Assembly (NCBI GenBank): GCA_017555805.1
Contig: JAFZFR010000080.1
Coordinates: 1 to 64,000 of the forward strand
Source of the DNA: Alistipes sp.
GTDB lineage: Bacteria; Bacteroidota; Bacteroidia; Bacteroidales; Rikenellaceae
Direction: 5' to 3'
Length of the DNA: 64,000 nt
Part shown: piece after piece, positions 44,032 to 53,823 of the stretch
How the letters are laid out: each line of letters begins with the position of its first letter
Numbering within the stretch: position 1 is the first letter of the stretch
The notes under the pieces: model-generated
Databases searched by the model: none
Told to the model about the DNA's origin: nothing
The model's input: the letters and a program-made list of their open reading frames with translations, nothing else
Made by a program: the position numbers and the translations under genes

Positions 44032-45006
44032 TTACAACTTTGCCTTCTTCACTCCCTCAAATGTCAACTTCACTGGCAAGATGTTACCCTCCTCGTCGAA
44101 CTCCATCAAATCGATGCAGGTAACGCGGTTGTTACCGTTGTTAGAGCCCAATGGACGACGGTGGTAAACCATATAGTACTGGTCCTTCTTGGCGTTGTAC
44201 ATCACCGAGTGGTGACCAGCGCCTGTTGCGACCTCTGGATCCTGCTGGAGGATTACACCCTTGCTCTCGAATGGACCGAATGGAGAATCTGCGATAGCGT
44301 ATGCTACGCGGTAGTCTGGACCTGTCCAGCCACCCTCTGACCACATGAAGTAGTACTTGCCGTTGCGGATGAACATAAATGGACCCTCAACATATCCCTT
44401 TGGAGTTACCTCCTTGTACATTGAACCATCCTCGAAAGGAACGATGCTCTTGAAGTCGTCAGCCATCTTAACCATATTGCAACGACCCCAACCGCCGTAG
44501 TACATATAGTAAGTACCGTCCTGATCCTTAAACACATACTGGTCGATAGGCTGTGCGCGGTTTACGATAGAGTCGATAAGTGGCTTGCCGAGCAAATCCT
44601 CGAATGGACCTGCTGGGGTGTCAGCAACTGCTACACCGATACCGCCCAACTGCTCGTTGTTCTGGATGTTGTTACAGCTGAAGAAAAGGTAATACTTACC
44701 ATCCTTCTCCAACGCAGCAGGAGCCCACAACGCGTTGTTGAGCCACTTGATGCGAGTGTTGTCGATGATGCGCTCGTGCTTTTCCCAAGTGATGAGATCC
44801 TTTGATGAGAAGCAATCCAAGTAGAGCTGCTCGTGGAATGGAGCAGAATAGGTTGGGTAGATCCAGTAAGTGTCACCGAATACCAAACCCTCTGGGTCAG
44901 CGTAATCGCCCTCAAAAATTGGGTTACCAGCCGTTGGCTGATCGCACGATGTGGCAAGCGAAGCAACCGCCACCATCATCAAGAAAATCATTGCAATCTT
45001 TTTCAT
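44032..45006 (-). CDS. Glycoside hydrolase family 43-type lipoprotein (copy A)
   Basis: 324 residues, lipoprotein signal with Cys21 (SLATSCDQ), then a GH43 domain with Asp37 in YADPEG, QPIDQYVF and YVEGPFMF. It starts 13 nt before copy B and is nearly the same in the C-terminal half, so this is a tandem duplication. The export signals differ: this copy is predicted to be lipid-anchored, copy B soluble. It follows the first M3 peptidase by 34 nt. Confidence 0.87.
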   Translation of the reverse strand: MKKIAMIFLMMVAVASLATSCDQPTAGNPIFEGDYADPEGLVFGDTYWIYPTYSAPFHEQLYLDCFSSKDLITWEKHERIIDNTRIKWLNNALWAPAALEKDGKYYLFFSCNNIQNNEQLGGIGVAVADTPAGPFEDLLGKPLIDSIVNRAQPIDQYVFKDQDGTYYMYYGGWGRCNMVKMADDFKSIVPFEDGSMYKEVTPKGYVEGPFMFIRNGKYYFMWSEGGWTGPDYRVAYAIADSPFGPFESKGVILQQDPEVATGAGHHSVMYNAKKDQYYMVYHRRPLGSNNGNNRVTCIDLMEFDEEGNILPVKLTFEGVKKAKL

Positions 45007-45040
45007 AATGTATTAATTAGGTTTAGAAATTTCTCTTCAT

Positions 45041-47155
45041 CTATTTCAATCCCATAGCCTCAACCAGAGCCTGTGTCTCGGGCTTGTGACCGCGGAACTC
45101 AACATACAAATCCATTGGGTGACGCTGACCGCCGCTCGACATCAACTTGCGGAACGCCGCCGCAGTCTTCTCGTCGAAGATGCCATTCTGCTTAAAGAGC
45201 GAGAACGCATCAGCAGCCAACACCTCCGCCCACTTATATCCATAGTAACCAGCAGCATAGCCACCAGAGAAGATATGCGTGAAGGCTGGTGCCATAGCCG
45301 TAGCCTCAACCGCAGGTGTCACCTGAACAGACTCCATTGCCGCCTTCTCGAATGCCTCGATGTCGCCAGTGAAAGGCTCCGCAAGAGTGTGCCAAGCCAT
45401 ATCCGAGAGACCGAATGACAACTGACGAAGGTTGCTGTAAGCCGCCAGGTAGTTCTTCGCCGCCACAATCTTCTCAACCAACTCGGCTGGGATAGCCTCA
45501 CCAGTCTGGTAGTGTACAGCCCACATATCGAGGTACTCCTTCTCGGTTGCCCAGTTCTCCAAAATCTGCGATGGCAACTCCACGAAGTCGCGATATACGC
45601 TTGTGCCGTTCAACGACTCATACTCGCCCTTCGCCAACATACCGTGCAGGGCGTGACCGAACTCGTGAAGGAATGTGTTGAACTCGTCGAATGTGAGCAA
45701 CGAAGGTGTTGTCTCGGTAGGCTTTGTGAAGTTCATCACAAGCGACACCAAAGGACGAGTCTCAACGCCCTCAACCACCTTTGTGCCACGGAACTCGGTC
45801 ATCCACGCACCCGAACGCTTCGACTCGCGTGGGAAGAAGTCGAGGTAGAGTACCGAGAGGAACTCGCCATCCTTATCCTTCACCTCGTAGGCCATCACCT
45901 CTGGGTGGTAAACCGAAATCTCATTGCTTGGCACGAACTGCAAGCCGTAGAGTTTCTCGGCAAGCATAAAGACGCCGTTGATAACATTGTCGAGTTTCAA
46001 ATATGGCTTCACCTGCTCGTCGTTGATAGCATACTTCTCCGACTTGTACTTCTCGGTGTAATAGGCCCAGTCCCAAGGCATTACATCACCCTCGAAGCCG
46101 AGTGAGTGAGCGTAGTCGTTAATCATAGCATAATCCTTGTGACCGAACTCGATTGTAGCCTCGCGCAACTCGGCAAGGAACTCATTTACATTGCTTGCGC
46201 TCTCCGCCATACGCTCCTCCAGCACATAGTCGGCGTAGGTCTTATAGCCCAACAGGTTGGCAATCTTCAGGCGCAGGTCGGTAATCTTGCGGATGATGTC
46301 CGAGTTATCGAACTCGCCACCAAACGCGCGGCTGTTGTAGGCACGATACAGAGCCTCCTTCTCCTCGCGCTGCGATGAGTAGGTCATAAATGGGATATAA
46401 CTTGGAGCCTTCAATGTAACGGTCCAGCCCTTCTCGCCACGAGCCTTGGCATCTGCCGCCATAGCCTCCTTCACAAAGTCAGGTAACTCCGCCACCTTCT
46501 TTGCGTCGGTGATGTTGATTGCATAGGCATTTGTTGCCGAGAGCGAGTTCTGACCGAACATCAGCGTCGCCTCCGAGAGTTCGGCGGTGTACTGGCGGTA
46601 CAACTCCTTATCTGCGTCATTCAACGCGGCACCCGAGCGAGCGAAGCCCTTGTAGCAATCATCCAACAGGCGCTCATCAACATCGTTCAAGCCACGACGC
46701 GAGCCCTCATAGACCGCCTTCACGCGCTCGAAGAGTTGTGGGTTGAGCGATACATCGTTGCTGAGCTCTGTGAGTTTAGGCTGAATACGCAACGCGATAG
46801 CATCCATCTCGTCGGATGTATCCGCCTCGCGCAAGTTGTAGAACAAGCCCAGGATGCGGTTCAGGAGTGCGCCCTGACGCTCCAAAGCCACCACTGTGTT
46901 CTGGAATGTAGGCTTTGCTGGGTTGTTTATAATCGCATCCACCTCGGCGCGCGACACCGCGATAGCCGTCTCGATGGCTGGTTCATAGTCGGTAATCTTA
47001 ATCTTGTCGAACGGAGGTGTCGCATAAGGCGTATCCCACTCGGCAAGAAGAGGATTTGTTGTATCAATCTCTGGCAAAACCACTACGGGCATCTGCTCGC
47101 CACCGCAGCCTGCCAACAATGCACTGAATGTCATCATCAACAATAATTTTTTCAT
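45041..47155 (-). CDS. M3 family peptidyl-dipeptidase lipoprotein (Dcp-like, copy 1)
   Basis: 704 residues from the ATG at 47155, giving a lipoprotein signal with Cys17 (LLAGCGGE); longer in-frame starts run back into the neighbouring gene. M3 metallopeptidase with zinc motif HEFGH at 497-501 and LPSQILENW later, the dipeptidyl carboxypeptidase (Dcp) pattern. Paralogue of the next gene, 31 nt upstream. Predicted to trim peptides in the periplasm or at the outer membrane. Confidence 0.92.
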   Translation of the reverse strand: MKKLLLMMTFSALLAGCGGEQMPVVVLPEIDTTNPLLAEWDTPYATPPFDKIKITDYEPAIETAIAVSRAEVDAIINNPAKPTFQNTVVALERQGALLNRILGLFYNLREADTSDEMDAIALRIQPKLTELSNDVSLNPQLFERVKAVYEGSRRGLNDVDERLLDDCYKGFARSGAALNDADKELYRQYTAELSEATLMFGQNSLSATNAYAINITDAKKVAELPDFVKEAMAADAKARGEKGWTVTLKAPSYIPFMTYSSQREEKEALYRAYNSRAFGGEFDNSDIIRKITDLRLKIANLLGYKTYADYVLEERMAESASNVNEFLAELREATIEFGHKDYAMINDYAHSLGFEGDVMPWDWAYYTEKYKSEKYAINDEQVKPYLKLDNVINGVFMLAEKLYGLQFVPSNEISVYHPEVMAYEVKDKDGEFLSVLYLDFFPRESKRSGAWMTEFRGTKVVEGVETRPLVSLVMNFTKPTETTPSLLTFDEFNTFLHEFGHALHGMLAKGEYESLNGTSVYRDFVELPSQILENWATEKEYLDMWAVHYQTGEAIPAELVEKIVAAKNYLAAYSNLRQLSFGLSDMAWHTLAEPFTGDIEAFEKAAMESVQVTPAVEATAMAPAFTHIFSGGYAAGYYGYKWAEVLAADAFSLFKQNGIFDEKTAAAFRKLMSSGGQRHPMDLYVEFRGHKPETQALVEAMGLK

Positions 47156-47186
47156 TTTATCTTTACTTTTGGTTTCTTCTCGTTTC

Positions 47187-49454
47187 TTACTCCGCCTGCT
47201 CTGTCGCCGCAGCATCGGCCTCCGCCTGACGGGCAGCCTCACGCTCCTGACGCGAACGCTCGGCACGCTGACGAGCCTGCTCACGGGTATCTACGCGGGG
47301 CATCTCACGCACACGCTCATCGGCCAGCGTATCAACCTCCTCACGCACCAGACCACGCGCCACGAGCATAGCATTCTTGTCGGGGTCAGCACCGCGGAAC
47401 GCGCGATACATATCCATACCGTCACGGCTACCGCCACGCGACAACACCTCGCGACGGAAACGCTCTGCCGTTGCCTTGTCGAAGAGGTCGCCGCTCTCAA
47501 CAAACGCCTGGAAGGCATCCTTGTCGAGCACCTCTGCCCAGGTATAGAAGTAGTAACCCGCCGAGTAACCGCCATCGAAGATGTGGCTGAAGTAGGTATA
47601 GTGGTAGCGAGGCTCAATCTGCGTAATCAAGCCGCGCTTCTCGTTCAACGCCTTGCGCTCAAACTCCGCCACATCAACCTTATCGGCTGATGTCAGAGCG
47701 TGAATATCGAAGTCCGACAACGCCGCCGCCAGTAACTCGGTGGTGTTGAAGCCCTCGTTGAAGGTTGAACTCTTGTGAATCTTCTCAATCATCTCGTCAG
47801 GCATAATCTCGTCGGTCTGGTAGTGTATCGCATACTGTTTGAGCAACTCCGCCGAGAATGCCCAGTTCTCCAGAATCTGCGATGGCAACTCCACAAAGTC
47901 ACCCTCAACACCCGCCAGGCCGCGATACTTAACATCGGCAAAGAGGTTGTGCAGGGCGTGACCGAACTCGTGGAAGAGGGTCTCCACCTCGTCAATTGTG
48001 AGCAATGCAGGCTTGCTACCCACCGCTGGCGTGAAGTTACATACCACGCTCACCACAGGGCATACTCGCTCGCCATCCTTGTATGACTGATCCACATAGG
48101 TGCCGCACCACGCACCACCCTGCTTGCTTGCGCGGGGGTGGAAATCAAAGTAGAGCGCACCCAGAGGCTTATCGTCCTGGTCAATCACCTCATACACCTC
48201 GCACTCTTCGTGATAGGTTGGCGCCTTCAATGGGCGCAGTGTGATGCCATAGAGGCGGTTTGCAAGGAAGAAGATACCACCCTTGGCATTCTCCAGCGAG
48301 AGATATGCACGCACCTTCTCCTCGTTGAGTTCGTAATCTCTCTCGCGCACCTTCTCGGCATAGTACCACCAGTCCCAAGACTCGAAGTTGGCGGCCTTGC
48401 CGTGGTCCTTCTCAAGCATAGGCATCATTCTGTCCATCTCGCGCTTCGCCTGCTCCAGTGCTGGAGTCCATACGCCCTCCAGCAACTCATACACCGCCGC
48501 TGGCGTGCCCGCCATCTGGTCGGCAGTCACATAGTGGGCGTAAGAGTCATATCCGAGCAACTTCGCCTTCTGATAGCGCAGACTCGCCATCTCGGCTACG
48601 ATAGCCTTGTTGTCGTTTTCGTTATCGTTGTTTCCGCGCTTGAGGTACGCCTTGTAAATCTCCTCGCGCAGAGCGCGGTCGTCGGCATAGGTCAGCAGTG
48701 GCAACATACTCGACTTCTGCAAGGTGAAGAGGTACTCACCATCCTTGCCCGCAGCCTTCGCCTCTGCCAGCGCCGCCTCCAGCACGCCCGAAGGAACGCC
48801 CTTCAGTCTATCCTTTGAAACAAAGAGTTGATATGCGTTGGTCTCGGCAAGCAGGTTGCGACCGAAATCAACACCCAGCGACGATAGTTTTTCGTTAATC
48901 TGCTTCAACGCCTCCTTGTTCTCGGCCGAGAGCAATGCGCCCGAGCGAACAAACGAGGTGTAAATCTTCTCTGTCAAACGCTTCTCATCAGCACCAAGAC
49001 CCGCTGCATCGCGACCCTCATAGACGGCCTTCACGCGCTCGAAGAGTTTGTCGTTCATCGTGATGACATCGCTGTGAGCCGCCAGCGCAGGGTAAATCTC
49101 TGCCGACAGGGCCTGCATCTCATCGTCAGTATCCGCTGCCGACAACATACCGAACACCGTAGCCACACGCCACAGCATCTCGCCCGAGTTGTCATACGCC
49201 AACACGGTATTTTGGAATGTAGGTTTCTCGCTTGAGTTCACGATATGGTCAATCTCCTCGTTGTGGAGCGACATACCACGCTCGAAGGCAGGCTTGAAGT
49301 GCTCTGTCTTGATGCGGTCAAACGGCGGCGCACCGTATGGAGTCTCCCACACAGCCTCAAAAAATGGATTTTCCGCCACTATTTCACTCTCCTTACAAGC
49401 AAACATCGACATAATCATCATCGCAAACGCGAATAAACTCAAAAAGCGTTTCAT
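47187..49454 (-). CDS. M3 family peptidyl-dipeptidase lipoprotein (Dcp-like, copy 2)
   Basis: 755 residues with a lipoprotein signal (Cys20, MSMFACKE). HEFGH at 495-499 and FVELPSQILENW are present. Unlike copy 1 it carries about 50 extra C-terminal residues, rich in Arg, Glu, Gln and Ala (after REEVDTLADERV), probably a charged helix. Tandem duplication with the downstream gene. Transcription likely starts at the palindromic promoter element 49472-49487. Confidence 0.92.
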   Translation of the reverse strand: MKRFLSLFAFAMMIMSMFACKESEIVAENPFFEAVWETPYGAPPFDRIKTEHFKPAFERGMSLHNEEIDHIVNSSEKPTFQNTVLAYDNSGEMLWRVATVFGMLSAADTDDEMQALSAEIYPALAAHSDVITMNDKLFERVKAVYEGRDAAGLGADEKRLTEKIYTSFVRSGALLSAENKEALKQINEKLSSLGVDFGRNLLAETNAYQLFVSKDRLKGVPSGVLEAALAEAKAAGKDGEYLFTLQKSSMLPLLTYADDRALREEIYKAYLKRGNNDNENDNKAIVAEMASLRYQKAKLLGYDSYAHYVTADQMAGTPAAVYELLEGVWTPALEQAKREMDRMMPMLEKDHGKAANFESWDWWYYAEKVRERDYELNEEKVRAYLSLENAKGGIFFLANRLYGITLRPLKAPTYHEECEVYEVIDQDDKPLGALYFDFHPRASKQGGAWCGTYVDQSYKDGERVCPVVSVVCNFTPAVGSKPALLTIDEVETLFHEFGHALHNLFADVKYRGLAGVEGDFVELPSQILENWAFSAELLKQYAIHYQTDEIMPDEMIEKIHKSSTFNEGFNTTELLAAALSDFDIHALTSADKVDVAEFERKALNEKRGLITQIEPRYHYTYFSHIFDGGYSAGYYFYTWAEVLDKDAFQAFVESGDLFDKATAERFRREVLSRGGSRDGMDMYRAFRGADPDKNAMLVARGLVREEVDTLADERVREMPRVDTREQARQRAERSRQEREAARQAEADAAATEQAE

Positions 49455-49471
49455 TACTTCATATAATTTAA

Positions 49472-49487
49472 TATCTTTGCAAAGATA
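49472..49487. promoter_or_regulatory. Symmetric divergent -7 elements
   Basis: The 16-bp perfect palindrome TATCTTTGCAAAGATA contains a consensus -7 TAnnTTTG on each strand: plus (49472-49479) for rsmE and the complex I-like operon, minus (49480-49487) for the M3 peptidases. Polymerases could compete for it. Confidence 0.65.
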
Positions 49488-49504
49488 ATATAATAACAGA
49501 AAAA

Positions 49505-50212
49505 ATGCAATTATTTTACTCGCCAGAAATTATTCCGCCCGTACATACGCTCGGCGACGAGGAGTCGAAGCATTGTGTGAGGGTGTTGAGACTCGGGGTG
49601 GGCAACACGCTGCACATCACCGACGGAAAGGGAAATCTATACTTGTGCCGCATCATCGAGGCGCATCAGCACCACTGCACCGTGGAGGTCGTGGAGACTC
49701 ACAGCGAGTGGGAGAAACTGCCCTACAATCTCACGATGGCGGTGGCGCCAACGAAGAATATCGACCGCTATGAGTGGTTCCTCGAAAAGGCGACAGAGGT
49801 GGGCGTAACGCGCTTTATACCAATCGAATGTGACCACAGCGAGCGCCGCACAATAAAGCACGACCGCGAGATGCGTGTCATCACCTCTGCCGTAAAGCAG
49901 TCACTCAAGGCGTATCACCCTGCGCTCGACGAACTGACCCCCGTAAAGGAGGTTATCAAGATGCCGTTTGAGGGTCAGAAGTTCATCGCGCACTGCGACT
50001 CATCGTTCCCCGAGAGACCATATTTGCCAACATTGGTCAAGAAAAACGAAAATATTTTAATTTTAATTGGTCCCGAAGGAGATTTTTCGCCCGAAGAGAT
50101 TAATTTTGCACTCGAAAACGGGTTTCAACCCATCTCGCTGGGTAACCAGCGTCTGCGTACCGAGACTGCCGCTACGGTGGCAACCGTCATGGTCGCAACA
50201 ATAAATGGTTAG
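49505..50212 (+). CDS. rsmE: 16S rRNA (uracil1498-N3)-methyltransferase RsmE
   Basis: SPOUT-class methyltransferase acting on 16S rRNA. 235 residues: N-terminal PUA-like domain (HCVRVLRLGVGNTLHITDGKG) and the knotted SAM site LILIGPEGDFSPEE near 180 and SLGNQRLRTETAA near 215. It is 21 nt upstream of the six-gene membrane complex and probably shares its transcript, perhaps only for convenience. Confidence 0.94.
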   Translation: MQLFYSPEIIPPVHTLGDEESKHCVRVLRLGVGNTLHITDGKGNLYLCRIIEAHQHHCTVEVVETHSEWEKLPYNLTMAVAPTKNIDRYEWFLEKATEVGVTRFIPIECDHSERRTIKHDREMRVITSAVKQSLKAYHPALDELTPVKEVIKMPFEGQKFIAHCDSSFPERPYLPTLVKKNENILILIGPEGDFSPEEINFALENGFQPISLGNQRLRTETAATVATVMVATING

Positions 50213-50233
50213 CAAACAACTAATTACACAACA

Positions 50234-52228
50234 ATGTTCTACATTACACTACTCTCGGCACTCGCTCTGTTGGTGGCGGTGATTTTCCTCACTCCTCTGC
50301 GCCAAAAGATGTGGGTAGCCTTTGTTGCCGTTGTGGCAGCCGCTATCGCGATTGCATTCCCCGCGATTAGTTGCCTGGCAAGCGGAGCGAAGGAGTTGGA
50401 GATTATCAGCATCCAGAGCCCATTATTCGGGGCGGAGTCACTTCGTATGGATACCCTCTCGGCACTCTTCTCGCTGGTTATCGGCATTGCGGGCGTAGCC
50501 ACCCTGCTCTATTCACGCGGCTACCTCGCCCACTATCTTGACAAAAAATCATCAGCGCACATCTCGCTGCACTACACCGCTCTGGTGGTGTTGGTGGTGT
50601 CGATGATGCTGGTCGTTATCTCAAGCGGAGGCTTCTCTTTCCTCTTTGCGTGGGAGTTGATGACCATCGCCTCGTTCATCCTCATTCTGTTTGACGCCGA
50701 GCGTCAGCAGGTGTTGCGCGCGGCGCTGGCATACCTTATTATGATGCATATAGGTTTCGTGATGCTCGTGGCGGGCTTTGCGAAGATTTATGCAATCACT
50801 GGTTCGGGTAACTTCAACAACCTGGCTATCTGCTTCTCAAGCGGCGGCACATTGCCAATCTTCATCCTCTTCCTGCTCGGTTTTGGTATGAAGGCGGGCT
50901 TGTTCCCAATGCACATCTGGCTGCCAGAGGCGCACCCAGCAGCACCATCGCATGTGTCGGCTATTATGTCGGGCGTGATGATTAAGACTGGTGTCTATGG
51001 CGTGATGCGTGCGCTTTGGTATGTTGTGGATGCGGCGGAGTTGCACACCATCGGTCTGATTATCCTCGCCGCAGGTATCATCACAGGCCTGTGGGGCGTA
51101 ATCCTCGCGGCGTTGCAGAATGATGCGAAGCGACTGCTGGCATATTCAAGCATTGAGAATATAGGTGTGATTTTCATCGGTCTGGGTATCGCGACGCTGG
51201 GTCAGGCGGCGGGCAACTATATGGTTGCGACAATCGCTCTGTGCGGTGCGTTGCTCCACACGGTGAACCACTCGTTCTTCAAGTCATTGTTGTTCTTCGG
51301 CGCGGGTAACATCTACTCGCAGATGCACACAACGCTGCTCGACCGCTTCGGCGGCGTGGCAAAGCATATGCCGATGACTGCAATTCTGTTCTTCGTGGCG
51401 ACTATTGCCATCTGCGCCCTGCCACCACTCAACGGCTTTATCGGTGAGTTCCTGATTTATCTCGGTATGCTCGACAGCATCCGCGCCGAGGTCAATACAA
51501 TCTACGCTGCGGGCGGTCTGCTCGCACTGGCGCTCATTGGCGGTATCGTGGTGTTGGCATTCACAAAACTTTACAGCACAATATTCCTCGGCTCGCCACG
51601 CGACCACCATGTTGCAGAGTCGATGGAGGTAGATAACTACCGCATCGCAGCAATGGCTATCCCTACCGTGGGTATCATCTCGATTGGTATGTTCCCACAG
51701 TTCGCCATCCGCATCGTCGAGGGCGTGGCAAACCAGTTCTTCCCAGCGGCAACGGCGACAATCGTTGATCACTACATCGTGCCAAACCTCTGGAAGATTT
51801 CCCTTACGGCGTGGCTTCTGGTGCTGGTCATCGTGCTGCTCTACATCTGGAAGAGTCGCGCACAGCGCACCCGCATCGTCGAGCAGGGTCCAACCTGGGG
51901 TTGTGGCTTTACATCGCCTAACATTCGTATGCAGTACACTGGCGAGTCATACTCCGAGGGTTTGGAGTCAATCGCAACATCGCTCACGCAGAACACCGTC
52001 GAGGGTCGTGCTATCGGCAAGAGCGAGATATTCCCAGCGTCACACGGCTACAGCGTCAAGCACAAGGATAAGATTGACCGTCTGTTTGCCGCTTGGTGGA
52101 TGGAACTTCTGCGTATCATCAACAAGCGAATTATGCGCTTGCGTACGGGTAAGATTAACCACTACATCCTCTTTGCGCTGCTGTTCCTTGTTGCAATCTT
52201 CGTTCTTTCACTCTTAAACTTGATATAG
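50234..52228 (+). CDS. HyfB/HycC-like ion-pumping subunit of an Ehr-type complex
   Basis: 664 residues, about 15 or more membrane segments, related to NuoL/M/N and HycC/HyfB. Key charged residues of this family are kept: Glu in FAWELMTIASF, Lys in GFGMKAGLFPMHIWLPEAHP and MIKTGVYGVMR, and His/Lys in NHSFFKSLLFFGAG. It should therefore be able to move protons or sodium. First of six subunits (50234-57516), each separated by 45 nt or less. The complex lacks hydrogenase metal sites (see the large subunit). Confidence 0.9.
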   Translation: MFYITLLSALALLVAVIFLTPLRQKMWVAFVAVVAAAIAIAFPAISCLASGAKELEIISIQSPLFGAESLRMDTLSALFSLVIGIAGVATLLYSRGYLAHYLDKKSSAHISLHYTALVVLVVSMMLVVISSGGFSFLFAWELMTIASFILILFDAERQQVLRAALAYLIMMHIGFVMLVAGFAKIYAITGSGNFNNLAICFSSGGTLPIFILFLLGFGMKAGLFPMHIWLPEAHPAAPSHVSAIMSGVMIKTGVYGVMRALWYVVDAAELHTIGLIILAAGIITGLWGVILAALQNDAKRLLAYSSIENIGVIFIGLGIATLGQAAGNYMVATIALCGALLHTVNHSFFKSLLFFGAGNIYSQMHTTLLDRFGGVAKHMPMTAILFFVATIAICALPPLNGFIGEFLIYLGMLDSIRAEVNTIYAAGGLLALALIGGIVVLAFTKLYSTIFLGSPRDHHVAESMEVDNYRIAAMAIPTVGIISIGMFPQFAIRIVEGVANQFFPAATATIVDHYIVPNLWKISLTAWLLVLVIVLLYIWKSRAQRTRIVEQGPTWGCGFTSPNIRMQYTGESYSEGLESIATSLTQNTVEGRAIGKSEIFPASHGYSVKHKDKIDRLFAAWWMELLRIINKRIMRLRTGKINHYILFALLFLVAIFVLSLLNLI

Positions 52229-52229
52229 T

Positions 52230-53144
52230 ATGGGAATTGTACTCAACACACTTTTGATTATATTGACGGCAATCTCCATCCCCGGAGTGATTAACCGTAC
52301 ACGCGCTACGCTGGCGGGTCGCAAGGGTATGCCCTTCTCGCAGCACCTGCTCAATGTGAATGTGCTTCTGCGTAAGGGCGCGGTCTATTCTACCACCACA
52401 ACGGCGCTGTTCCGCATCGCGCCAGCCATCTATCTCGGTGCTGCTATCGTTGCTGCGCTGATGATGCCAGTGGCTGACCTCTACCCATTAATCTCGTTCA
52501 AGGGCGATGTCATCTGCTTCGCCTATACGCTTGCTCTGGCGCGCGTGGCTATCATCCTCGCCGCTATGGATACGGGCAGTTCGTTCGAGGGTATGGGTGC
52601 TGCGCGTGAAGCGCTCTATGGCGCACTTATCGAGCCTGCGCTGATGATTGGCTTCGCCACATTGGCCCTGTTCTGCGGCTACACATCGTTCGCCGACATC
52701 TTCGCTCACGAGCAGTCGTTTGATATGCACCTTACAATCGTGATGTTGCTGGTGGCGTTCCTCTTTGTGAAGATTACCTTCGTGGAGTCGGGTCGCGTGC
52801 CAGTGGATGACCCACGCACACACCTTGAGCTTACGATGATTCACGAGGTTATGTGCCTCGATTACAGCGGCATTGATATGGGTATGATTCACATCGCGGG
52901 CTGGCTCAAGACCGCCTGCTTCTCGATGATTGCCGCCAACGCTGTGGCTGCCACCTGCTGTTTCCACTGGTGGTTTGCAGTACCTTTGGCAATCCTCCTG
53001 ACGGGTCTGTCGGTGGGTATCGTGGAATCAACACAGGCGCGAAACAAGTTGGCGAATAACACCACCTTCATCGTTACTATCTCTGCCCTGGCGGCACTGA
53101 TATTCTTTATTGGCTATCTACTGAAGTTAAACATCAACATTTAA
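52230..53144 (+). CDS. HyfC/NuoH-like membrane anchor subunit
   Basis: 304 residues, about eight membrane segments. NuoH/HycD/HyfC family features: GSSFEGMGAAREALYG, and VESGRVPVDDP followed by THLELTMIHE and LDYSG, the acidic loop that couples the soluble arm to the membrane arm. Starts 1 nt after the HyfB-like stop. Intact for the family, so the link between arms appears preserved even though the redox centres are not. Confidence 0.9.
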   Translation: MGIVLNTLLIILTAISIPGVINRTRATLAGRKGMPFSQHLLNVNVLLRKGAVYSTTTTALFRIAPAIYLGAAIVAALMMPVADLYPLISFKGDVICFAYTLALARVAIILAAMDTGSSFEGMGAAREALYGALIEPALMIGFATLALFCGYTSFADIFAHEQSFDMHLTIVMLLVAFLFVKITFVESGRVPVDDPRTHLELTMIHEVMCLDYSGIDMGMIHIAGWLKTACFSMIAANAVAATCCFHWWFAVPLAILLTGLSVGIVESTQARNKLANNTTFIVTISALAALIFFIGYLLKLNINI

Positions 53145-53148
53145 GGAT

Positions 53149-53778
53149 ATGCTACTCGCACTTATTATATTATATGTAATAACGCTCATCTACATCTCTA
53201 TCGTTGAGCGTTTCCGCAACTACGCCTCGCTTATCGCCGTGCAGGGTTGGATATTGCTTGGCATCGCTCTGTTGCGTCTGCACTCGCTCGATTGGCTGGA
53301 ACTCTCGTTCATCATCACCGAGACGCTTATCTTCAAGGCGGTGATTGTCCCCGCCATCCTGATGCAGGTGATTAAGAAGACGGGCATCAACCGCATCTCA
53401 TCGACCGGCACATCGCAGTTCAACTCGCTGATGCTGTCTATCACGGCGCTCACAATCAGTGCCATTATGACCTACTATGTGGCTGACCAGTCGATTAATA
53501 TGGTATTCTTCGGCGTGGCTCTGTATGCGTTGCTCACGGGCTTGATTCTCATCGTATTGCGCTCGCGCATCTTCACGCATATGGTTGGTTTCCTTGTCAT
53601 CGAGAATGGCGTATTCCTCTTCTCAATGGCTATCGGAGTGCATATGCCTATGTTGATTAATGCGGCTATCCTGCTTGATATCCTGCTCTCGGTATTGATG
53701 CTCGGTATGTTTATGACCAAGGTCGATAAGCACATTCACACCGACGACAGCAACTCGTTGAGCCGTGTGAAGGATTAA
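53149..53778 (+). CDS. HyfE-like membrane subunit
   Basis: 209 residues, about six membrane segments, similar in size and pattern to HyfE of hydrogenase 4-type complexes (NuoK-like part with VIENGVFLFSMAIG near 155). Starts 4 nt after the HyfC-like gene. Conserved acidic position in IENG fits the NuoK/MrpC half of the protein. Confidence 0.85.
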   Translation: MLLALIILYVITLIYISIVERFRNYASLIAVQGWILLGIALLRLHSLDWLELSFIITETLIFKAVIVPAILMQVIKKTGINRISSTGTSQFNSLMLSITALTISAIMTYYVADQSINMVFFGVALYALLTGLILIVLRSRIFTHMVGFLVIENGVFLFSMAIGVHMPMLINAAILLDILLSVLMLGMFMTKVDKHIHTDDSNSLSRVKD

Positions 53779-53823
53779 CCCCCGACGAGAATAGATGATT
53801 AAACCGAAAACTGAATAGAGATT

